A stretch of 64,000 bases of DNA from Liolophura sinensis (taxonomy: Eukaryota; Mollusca; Polyplacophora; Chitonida; Chitonidae). The stretch covers positions 1,860,001-1,924,000 of the forward strand of contig NC_088302.1 of the NCBI RefSeq assembly GCF_032854445.1, read 5' to 3'. Of the stretch, positions 38,201 through 50,200 are shown in pieces; within the stretch, counting starts at the first letter, position 1, and each line of letters starts with the position of its first letter. A program made the translations under genes and the position numbers. The notes beneath the pieces are model-generated. The model did not search any database. It saw only the letters and a list, made by a program, of their open reading frames with translations, and had not been told where the DNA came from.

Positions 38201-41200
38201 GTATATACAATGTATGTCAGTACTTCCAAGTAGGCCTACAAGCTGGAGGTATCGGCAATGCCAACTTGGGGCAAACTGTCAGGTGTGATTATAGGTAATG
38301 AGACTCACCTGAGCTGCTGCATTCCTGTCCCTGCTCCCCCACACCACAGCTTGATCCATTGTTGGCTGAGGAGAACACATGTTACGAAGGATACAAACAC
38401 AGCTTCAACAAATCTTCCTTGATCATTTATAAAGAAAGAAAATATCATAAAACTATAACAAATGAATATACTATGGTAGAAACTCAATGAAGAAACTGAA
38501 CAGCAATTTATGTGATACACACTGAAATTTCAAAAACTTTAAAGTTGAAGAGGAGAAATTTTCACTCCTCATTTTGCTATATTGATATTAAAAGTGTAAG
38601 AAAGTAATAAAACATAATATTTGTAGGCACAAAGATGAATTTAAGCTCAAATTATCTTCTCATACTTGCGGTCGTTGTGAGTTCAAGTCCAACTTGTGTT
38701 GGCTTCCTCTTCGGCCATAAGTGGGAAGGTCTGCAGCTCCCTGCAGATGGTCGTGGGTTTTCTCCCACCATAATGCTGGCCGCTGTCGTATAAGTGAAAT
38801 ATTCTTGAGTATGGCATAAAACACCAATCAAATAAATAAAACAATTATCACAGTTTGGTTACTTTTAGTGAGATATTTACCCAGAGGGTCTGTTTGTGGC
38901 ATTCTCAGGAATTCATCTATAAACTCCTCCAAATTGATCTGCCTCAACCGCTTCATGAGGGCAGCAGGCACCTACAGTCATCAACACAACAAACACTCAC
39001 AATTATGTCCACACAGATCTGCCAAAACGGCTTCATGATGGCAGCAGGCACCTACAGTCATCAACACAACAAACACTCACAATTATGTCCACACAGATCT
39101 GCCAAAACGGCTTCATGATGGCAGCAGGCACCTACAGTCATCCACACAACAAACACTCACAATTATGTCCACACAGATCTGCCTCAACCACTTCATGATG
39201 ACAGCAGGCACCTATAGTCATCAACACAACAAACACTCACAATTATGTCCACACAGATCTGCCTCAACCACTTCATGATGACAGCAGGCACCTATAGTCA
39301 TCAACACAACAAACACTCACAATTATGTCCACACAGATCTGCCTCAACCACTTCATGATGACAGCAGGCACCTATAGTCATCAACACAACAAACACTCAC
39401 AATTATGTCCACACAGATCTGCCCTAACCACTTCATGATGACAGCAGGCACCTATAGTCATCAACACAACAAACACTCACAATTATGTCCACACAGATCT
39501 GCCAAAACCGCTTCATGATGGCAGCAGGGACATACAGTCATCAACACAACAATCACTCACAATTATGTCCACACAGATCTGCCCCAACCGCTTCATGATG
39601 GCAGCAGGCACCTATAGTCATCAACACAACAATCACTCACAATTATGTCCACACAGATCTGCCCTAACCACTTCATGATGACAGCAGGCACCTATAGTCA
39701 TCAACACAACAAACACTCACAATTATGTCCACACAGATCTGCCAAAACCGCTTCATGATGGCAGCAGGGACATACAGTCATCAACACAACAAACACTCAC
39801 AATTATGACCACACAGATCTGCCAAAGCCGCTTCATGATGGCAGCAGGCACCTATAGTCATCAACCCAACAGACACTCACAATTGTGTCCACATACATGT
39901 AGATCTGCCACAACCGCTTCATGACAGCAGGCACCTACAGTCATCAACACAACAATCATTCACAATTATGTCCACACAGAACCTGCCCCAACTGCTTCAT
40001 GATGGCAGCAGGCACCTATAGTCATGAACACAACAAACACTCACAATTATGCCACACAGATCTGCCCCAACCGCTTCATGATGACAGCAGGCACCTGAAG
40101 TCATCAACACAACAAACACTCACAATTATGCCACACAGATCTGCCCCAACCGCTTCATGATGACAGCAGGCACCTGAAGTCATCAACACAACAAACACTC
40201 ACAATTATGCCACACAGATCTGCCCCAACCGCTTCATGATGACAGCAGGCACCTATAGTCATCAACACAACAAACACTCACAATTATGTCCACACAGATC
40301 TGCCCCAACCACTTCATGATGGCAGCAGGCACCTACAGTCATCAACACAACAAACACTCACAATTATGTCCACACAGATCTGCCCTAACCACTTCATGAT
40401 GACAGCAGGCACCTATAGTCATCAACACAACAAACACTCACAATTATGTCCACACAGATCTGCCCCAACCACTTCATGATGGCAGCAGGCACCTACAGTC
40501 ATCAACACAACAAACACTCACAATTATGTCCACACAGATCTGCCCTAACCACTTCATGATGACAGCAGGCACCTACAGTCATCAACACAACAAACACTCA
40601 CAATTATGTCCACACAGATCTGCCCTAACCACTTCATGATGACAGCAGGCACCTACAGTCATCCACACAACAAACACTCACAATTATGTCCACACAGATC
40701 TGCCAAAACCACTTCATGAGGGCAGCAGGCACCTACAGTCATCCACACAACAATCATTCACAATTATGTCCACACAGATCTGCCTCAACCACTTCATGAT
40801 GACAGCAGGCACCTATAGTCATCAACACAACAAACACTCACAATTATGTCCACACAGATCTGCCTCAACCACTTCATGATGACAGCAGGCACCTATAGTC
40901 ATCAACACAACAAACACTCACAATTATGTCCACACAGATCTGCCCTAACCACTTCATGATGACAGCAGGCACCTATAGTCATCAACACAACAAACACTCA
41001 CAATTATGTCCACACAGATCTGCCTCAACCACTTCATGATGACAGCAGGCACCTATAGTCCATCAACACAACAAACACTCACAATTATGTCCACACAGAT
41101 CTGCCCTAACCACTTCATGATGACAGCAGGGACATACAGTCATCAACACAACAAACACTCACAATTATGACCACACAGATCTGCCAAAGCCGCTTCATGA

Positions 41201-44200
41201 TGGCAGCAGGCACCTATAGTCATCAACCCAACAGACACTCACAATTGTGTCCACATACATGTAGATCTGCCACAACCGCTTCATGACAGCAGGCACCTAC
41301 AGTCATCAACACAACAATCATTCACAATTATGTCCACACAGAACCTGCCCCAACTGCTTCATGATGGCAGCAGGCACCTATAGTCATGAACACAACAAAC
41401 ACTCACAATTATGCCACACAGATCTGCCCCAACCGCTTCATGATGACAGCAGGCACCTGAAGTCATCAACACAACAAACACTCACAATTATGCCACACAG
41501 ATCTGCCCCAACCGCTTCATGATGACAGCAGGGCACCTGAAGTCATCAACACAACAAACACTCACAATTATGCCACACAGATCTGCCCCAACCGCTTCAT
41601 GATGACAGCAGGCACCTATAGTCATCAACACAACAAACACTCACAATTATGTCCACACCAGATCTGCCCTAACCCACTTCATGATGACAGCAGGCACCTA
41701 CAGTCATCCACACAACAATCATTCACAATTATGTCCACACAGATCTGCCTCAACCACTTCATGATGACAGCAGGCACCTATAGTCATCAAACACAACAAA
41801 CACTCACAATTATGTCCACACAGATCTGCCCTAACCACTTCATGATGACAGCAGGCACCTATAGTCATCAACACAACAAACACTCACAATTATGTCCACA
41901 CAGATCTGCCTCAACCACTTCATGATGACAGCAGGCACCTATAGTCATCAACACAACAAAACACTCACAATTATGTCCACACAGATCTGCCCTAACCACT
42001 TCATGATGACAGCAGGCACCTATAGTCATCAACACAACAAACACTCACAATTATGCCACACAGATCTGCCCCAACCACTTCATGATGGCAGCAGGCACCT
42101 ACAGTCATCAACACAACAAACACTCACAATTATGACACACAGATCTGCCAAAACCGCTCCATGATGACAGCAGGCACCTATAGTCATCAACGCAACAAAC
42201 ACTCACAATTATGTCCACACAGATCTGCCCCAACCACTTCATGATGACAGAAGGCACCTACAGTCATCCACACAACAAACACTCACAATTCCTTCTTTAT
42301 TTTTTTTATTTCGTTAGGTGCAGTAAACTTCATCGATGAATGGTGTCTGGAGAAAACCACCGCCATTCAGACGGTCGGTGAAAAAACCCCCCAAAAAACA
42401 GCTCCTGATTATCATCCAAACAATTACAAATTCTCAACTACTGCTGTACTAGCTGGATTACAGCAAACGACCTCATTGGCTTGCGGTTGGGGCATGCAAT
42501 GCTAAGAATGAAGTCAGAACCCAGCCATATTATATGTATCCTTGGAGTTTAACGAGAAGGAGTCATTAGATGTGTGTGATGTGTGCCGGTTCCCGCTGAA
42601 GTATCATGCCCAAGACACCAGACATGACACCCCGCCAACCAGTCAGGTTTCCTTGCTCTAACCTCTCAGTGCTGAATGCCACACGAGGCAGCAGCAAGTA
42701 CTGGTCATTTTTAAAGTCTTTCGTATGACCCAATCCATGTCTGATCCCAGGTCAAGCCTTCAGGTCTATAACAATCAGGTCACTGAAATGGTTCCCAGCC
42801 ATATTACATTCAGGCTGTGATCAGCTGAATATGTAAATGTACTGAGGGTGTGTTTATGTATGAGCTTTTTACATGATATGCAATCTAGTATTATCTAGAG
42901 CACAGGCTGACAGACAATATCACACTGCAGTAGACATCAGGTAGCTGTGGGCCTGAACACGTCATGATGTTGGGGTGGCCGGGAAATTCCCAGGGAATGA
43001 CCGCTTCTGTCACCTGATTGTCCAGGCTGTTGTTGTATAGTTCTTGCCATCCTGACCAGTATGTACTACCTGTACAGTACTTCTTTGTAGTGTACCACAT
43101 GGTATCAGACTCAGGCAGGTTTCATCTCACATATCAGCGTATTTACAAGCCAGCTGTGTCCGTTATCACACCATCCCGTTGTTCCTCAGCCCCCACACCC
43201 AGTCAACATATGGACAAGCTTTGTTAGTAGGTGTACTGACGAAATAAATACGTGTATTTTAGACAGTAAACCTTGCACCTCTAGAGCTGAACTGAAGCAC
43301 TTCCAGCTATACTGGATGTACATCAGTTTAATTATGCTCATATTAGATTTGCATGCATGTACTGCAGAAAGATTTACAGTACCGGTACTTCTTCAACCTT
43401 TTCACATGTTTGCAAGGTGTTTATTCAAGCATATTCTGAAGGCATTATTCTGTGTAGATTATAATAAATTACTCTTTTTGTGACTCCCAGAAAATGGTTG
43501 ATCCAACCCAATGCAGTTTCGGCTTGTCTCCAAAATATAATTATACATGTGCATAAATTGCACTGAAAGTTGCTCTTTCATTTGGGAAAAGGTCGACGAA
43601 ATCGGTAGCTTTAGTTGTCTTATAAATTTGCCCCGTGTATTATCAGCTGGATGGATTCACTCTTCACTGTATGGTGTAATTCTGTACTCGTCTCCCAGTA
43701 AACAAATAAATACATGGCGTATATTATAACAGCTTCTTTTCTGTGCTGATTTAAACCCAGCTACATCATCATGTTCTCTGTACAGCAAGGACAAATGGAT
43801 ATGCTGAACCTTGTAATGGGATTAGAGGACAAATTCAATTGCTATTTTGTCAAGACCAACACAGACCAAAATAAGTGACTTTTTTTCATTGATTTAATTG
43901 ATTTCTTGATTGTTTTAATTCTTGCCACATCCTGTGCATATACAGGCCTGTTTATGATTGCTTCCGTTATGTACAAATGTGCTGTTTATATTTACCCAAG
44001 TGTGTGCGTGTGTTTTTTTTTACCTTTTATACCACTTGTTATATTACTGTGTGTCAGCCTTTGTGCTTTAAGACTTTTATGTATGAAATAAATACATATG
44101 TGTGTACATTATTTGGAACTCATTCAGTTGTATGTTGACTTGGTCTTTTACTCAACTTGTCTTATGTGTCCACCTGTCATTTCTCTAAACTGGCCACATA

Positions 44201-47200
44201 TGGCAGGTTTGACTGTATAAGCTTCAGTAATCAACAAGTAATATTTTATTATTTGAGTCTAAAAATGCATTGTTCAGTTTAAGGCAAAATTTGGGATCTT
44301 TCACCAATTATACATACACATAGAAAATGCTGGTCTTTTAGTTTGGTTACCAGTGTCAACAATGTTGGTCAGCCCAAACCATGACAGCTAGTATTTAGCT
44401 GAGCCTATTCTGTATCTAGGTGACCCGAGCTCCCTTATTAATGTGCACTGCTGCTGGCTAACTGCCTTATCATTGCCATGAGGCACATACATGTACAAAT
44501 AGCTGACTTATCACCTAGTTTGGGCTTAGTTCTAGACTCTACTCTATAAATTCTTCACCCATTTCAGATATCTCTGAATGTGAAATGGCAAATTTTATGC
44601 AGTTGTAATAGTTTGATTATGAGGACAGATAACAACAATGGCCTTGGCTGGACAACTATGTATATGGCCTCCAGTAAAAATGTGGATACAGGCATTTTGT
44701 CCGTCAGTCCAGAAATAGACCCCTCCCAGCCATGTACTTAAATAAACACTCTGTTTACACCTGAAAAGACTGAAGAACTATATATTACATACATGGATAT
44801 TTAAAACCAGCCACTTAAGATGCACATGAATGTGCAGTGCCATGTATTGATATTTATAAGCAAAGACTGATCATACACCATATGTATAATAACTGGTTAT
44901 TTTCTGTCAGTTAGAAATGTCTTTCTATTACATGTACACATCAATTACTTAATATCTTGGTTCCTATATTTTCATGTCCACTCTGGCTAAAATATGTGGG
45001 GGACCACACACAGGTAGAACATAGGTACAACACAACAGTTGTACAGTCAACGGCTGATTCAGGGCTTCAGTCCTGCAGTCCAGTGTTCCCAGCCAATTCA
45101 TATCACATATACATATACATAGTGAACAATCTTCTCTTGTACACTGTATATGTTGACTGTCAGCAGGGTGCCATACTGCAGTGCCTGGGTAATGCAAAAG
45201 ACATGTCCTAGTATACAGCTGTCCAATAACAATATAATACAAAGCGATGTTGAATGTGTTCTTCAACCCCAAGCAAACTTACAATACTGATTGAAAATAT
45301 CACATAAATATATTTACTGAACACCTTTTTCTATTTGACACCCATTTTTTCCCTGCTAGATTGATAATGTGCATGTGTATATTCAATCAAAACATATTCT
45401 AACATGCAATGGACAAAATATGCATGTCACCAAACGTCAAAAGATGTTCTGTCTGAGTATCAGTAATAATTTTAAATTGTATTAAATATGTTACACTGTT
45501 AAAATAATGTCAGAATTTGTCAGTGAAAATGGAGGGCAATTGTGGTTGGGTGTGGGTTAGATTTGTGTGTGTGTGTGTGTGTGTATGTGTGTGTGTGTTT
45601 GGCTGGGGGAGTGGAGACTGTCAATTGCTCTTGTCCCATTGGTCAGGCACAATCTGAGTAGAACAGCAAAGACTTCCACATTCACAATAAGAGAATGGGT
45701 CACAGGCATGCCTGAGGCAAGCTGTGCTGACCGCTGAGGCCTGACAATATTTAACACCCCTAGCAGTAACAGTATCCCTTTAATATTGACAAGAGGTCTG
45801 ACACCACAAACACAACCTCTGCCACAACTGACTGACATAGCTGATCACAGGTCAGCTGATCTTGGAGTGGTGTCATGCCAGTAAGCAAGGACAATGTTAT
45901 TCACATTGTATGGTGACAGGGCTAAATAAGTCAGAAAGGTTTTTAACAATGTGGGTTGATGGGAAAAACATGACATGACCAACACAGGAACAAGTACTGA
46001 ATCGGACAGCCTATCAACATGATAGAGAGAGCAACAAGTACTGAATTGGACAACCTATTAACATGATAGAGACATGAGCAAGTATAAGCTGAATTGGACA
46101 CTGTATTAACATGACAGAGACAGAAACAAGTACTGAATTGGACACCCTATTAACACGATAGAGATAAGAACAAGTATAAGATTAATTGGACACCCTATTA
46201 ACATGACACAGACAAGAACAAGTATTTAAATGGACACCCCACTAACACGATAGAGATAAGAACAAGAATTAGCTGAATTGGACACCCTATTAACATGATA
46301 GAGACATGGGCCAGTACTGAATTGGACAAATTATTAACATGACAGAGATAAGAACAAGTATAAGCTGAATTGGACACTGTATTAACATGACAGACACAGA
46401 AACAAGTACTGAACTGGACACCCTATTAACATGATAGAGACAAGAACAAGTACTCAGCTGGACACCCCATTAACATGCTAGAGATAAGAACAAGTATTAG
46501 CTGAATTGGACACTATTAACATGACCGAGACAGGAACAAGTACTTGACTGGACACATTATTAACATGATAGAGATGGGAACAAGGGAGAAATACTGAATT
46601 TGACACACTATTTCCACGATAGGAGAGATGATAGGAGTTAAACATAATGAAATGGACAGTCCATTTAGCTGGTAAAGATGAAAAAGTACATAACTGAATA
46701 CCCTATTAACCTGTTAATATATATTACATCATAATTCAGGGCCAAATGCAAGGATTCTGATACCTTTTAGAGATGCCCAAATTGCAGCATACCCTTAAAA
46801 AATACTGAAGGGAGTGAACAGAGTATAACTAGACATTTGCCACACAGAGTAAGCTCCCCTGAGTTGAATTTCTCACGCAGGAATTTCATTGTAAGATTGT
46901 CTGCTTTGTCATTTCGATGAGATCAAATGATGCTTGTATTGAAGTGAAGAGGACCCAAGGTAGTCAGCATTTGAGTTATGATATTGTGCTTGATTGTGTT
47001 GTCAACCATGATGGTCAATAGCCTAGGGCACAATGCTTTCTTTGCTGCTTTGTACTAAGTGTACAAAGGTGAAACTCGCGCGTTACAAGTTAAGCCTTCA
47101 TTAGAAGGAATGAGAATGACAGAGCTTCCGTACGAAAACCAAAGAACTTTGTCTTACTTCACCCTTAAAGCTAGAAAAACGGCAGTAAAGCTGACTGCTG

Positions 47201-50200
47201 CCACCACACTGTCTGATAAACGGCTGTAAAGCTTACTGCTGCCACCACGATGCCTGATAAACGGCAGTAAAGCAGACTGCTGCCACCACACAACCTGATA
47301 AACGGCAGTAAAGCTGACTGCTGCCACCACACAACCTGATAAACGGCAGTAAAGCTGACTGCTGCCACCACACTGTCTGATAAACGGCTGTAAAGCTTAC
47401 TGCTGCCACCACGATGCCTGATAAACGGCAGTAAAGCAGACTGCTGCCACCACACAACCTGATAAACGGCAGTAAAGCTGACTGCTGCCACCACACAACC
47501 TGATAAACGGCAGTAAAGCTGACTGCTGCCACCACACTGTCTGATAAACGGCAGTAAAGCTGACTGCTGCCACCACGATGCCTGATAAACGGCAGTAAAG
47601 CTGACTGCTGCCACCACACAACCTGATAAACGGCAGTAAAGCTGACTGCTGCCACCACACAACCTGATAAACGGCAGTAAAGCTGACTGCTGCCACCACG
47701 ATGCCTGATAAACGGCAGTAAAACTGACTGCTGCCACCACACAACCTGATAAACGGCAGTAAAGCTGACTGCTGCCACCACGATGCCTGATAAACGGCAG
47801 TAAAGCTGACTGCTGCCACCACACTGCTTGATACTCATGTTTGTAGCAAAATTCCATATGTGCACATCTGCGTACTGATTGTATGCGAATATATCTGTAA
47901 TTTTGATACTAAAATTTGTGGGTGTATAAGGCATTTATTTCTAGTTTCTAAACATCTGAAAATATGTTAGCCTAAATTAGCTTATTAAAAAGGTGACCAG
48001 AAAGCTGTATTTGTAAAGCCCTGTTGTCAGAGTTGGACATTTATGATTACCTGTGTGTAGCCATAAGGAATGAAGGAATTGCAATCAAAAGCAGAAGAAC
48101 AAATATGCAATACATGTAAATGTAGTCAAAAAGCTACCTTTGTTGAGCACGCTTACTACAAAATAATGTTTAATACCAAAAATGTTCACTCATGTTTTGC
48201 TCACTTTTCATATATACATGTATAGACATATACTTTTGTAATTTGGAGTAGGGACTATACATATTGGAGTACCTCCAGTTATAGGGTTGAAAAATGTCCA
48301 GGTATGCTGTCCTTTATCCATTTTGTCCTTGTCATTCAGACAACACGTTTTGCATTCAGTTTTCCACACAATTTGACACGCAAATAAGTTTTTATCTGTT
48401 TAAGGTGTTTTCTCTGTGAAATATGGAAAACGATCTTAACTATCCTGTCCTTGTGAATTGTCTGCACCAACTGACACACCAACTGTCTGCACCAACTGAC
48501 ACACCAACTGTCTGCACCAACTGTGCACCGACTGCCTTCTCCAACTGACACACCAACTGTCTGCACCAACTGTGCACAGACTGCCTTCTCCAACTGACAC
48601 ACCAAATGTCTGCACCAACTGTCTTCTCCAACTGACACACCAACTATCTTCTCCAACTGACACACCAGCTGTTTGCACCAACTGACACACCAACTGTCTT
48701 CACCAAATGTCTTCTCCAGTGGACACACTAACTGTCTGTACCAACTGACACACCAACTGTCTACACCAACTGTCTTCCCCGTCTGTCTGCAACAACTGAC
48801 ACACAAACTGACACACCAACAGTCTGCACCAACTGACACACCAACTGTCTTCTCCAACTAACACACCAACTGTCTTCTCCAATTGACACACCAAATGCCT
48901 GCACCAACTGACACACCAACTGTCTGCACCAACTGTCTTCTCCAACTGTCACACCAAATGTCTGCACCAACTGTCTTCTCCAACTGACACACCAAATGAC
49001 TGCACCAACTGTCTGCACCAACTGTCTTCTCCAACTGACACAACAAATATTTTTATCTCTTTAAGGTGTTTTACTCTGTGAAATATGAAGTACGATCCTA
49101 ACTATTCCCCCCTTGTGAACTGTCTGCACCAGCTGACACACCAACTGTCTGCACCAGCTGACACACCAACTGCCTGCACCAAATGACACACCAACTGTCT
49201 GCACCAGCTGACACACCAGCTGCCTGCACCAAATGACACACCAACTGTCTGCACCAACTGTCTGCACCAACTGACACTAACTGTCTTCTCCAACTGACAC
49301 ACCAACTGTCTGCACCAAATGACAAAACCAAATGTCTTCACCAGCTGACAAACCAACTGTCTGCACCAAATGACAAAACCAAATGTCTTCACCAGCTGAC
49401 AAACCAACTGTCTTCACCAACTGTCTGCTCCAACTGTCTTCACCAGCTGACACACCAACTCACATACCGTCTGCACCAACTGACACATGAACTGTCTTCT
49501 CCTACTGACACACCACCTCACCTGTTGTGAGCTCTTTTGTTTGTATGATAAGTTATATAATGATAGAATTCACAGTTTGCCACTTGGTAAAATTCACAGT
49601 TTGCCACTTGGTAAAATTCACAGTTTGGCACTTGGTAAAATTCACAGTTTTGCCATTATGGTAAAATTCACAGTTTTGCCATTATGGTAAAATTCACAGC
49701 CTGCCATTGTGAAGAATAAGTGAAAACAATTGTCAACTCTTAGCTTGTTATGACAGCTAAATTGTCTGTTAGATTTTGGCCTCAAAGGAGAAAATATTGC
49801 TGTATCATACACAACATTAAGCTCAAACATTACAGGATAAAAAATGAAAAAATAAAGGAACCAAAGTCCTGTAAGACAAAATAATAAAATTCAATATAAT
49901 GCAGGGCATTTATTTTAGTACTTAACTGACTATGGGAGAGTACAGTAACTACCGATTACACCTTCAAAATTTGGCACCATTTTTTTTTTTCTTGTTGCGA
50001 ATGTACTTAGTATGCAGTGCCAAAAATGCCTTTTTTTTCTCAAACATCCTCTCATTTTCTCAGTGTAGAAAATGTAGCCCTATGTGCATGTACCGGATAT
50101 TCGGGCAGGAAGAGTATGGTCTCTGCTTACATCCACTCTGACATTAGTGTGGACTCACCAGAGCACTGGGAGTGACACAGCCTGTTACTTCACAGCTGAT

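Noticed and set aside
38936-42290. Possible CRISPR-like array (regular 80-bp spacing)
   Set aside because: The repeats are contiguous, without unique spacers, and the unit matches the adjoining exon junction; the genome is animal.
45557-45838. 93-residue minus frame ending in TH repeats
   Set aside because: Its C-terminal part is the GT microsatellite; there are no splice sites in phase with the growth-factor exons.
47171-47934. Three overlapping minus frames of 228, 233 and 141 residues
   Set aside because: By-products of the stop-free 41-bp array.
48336-49407. Many cysteine-rich minus frames that resemble repeat toxins or keratin-like proteins
   Set aside because: They follow the CTGTCTGCACC satellite in several frames at once, with no signal peptide or splice support.
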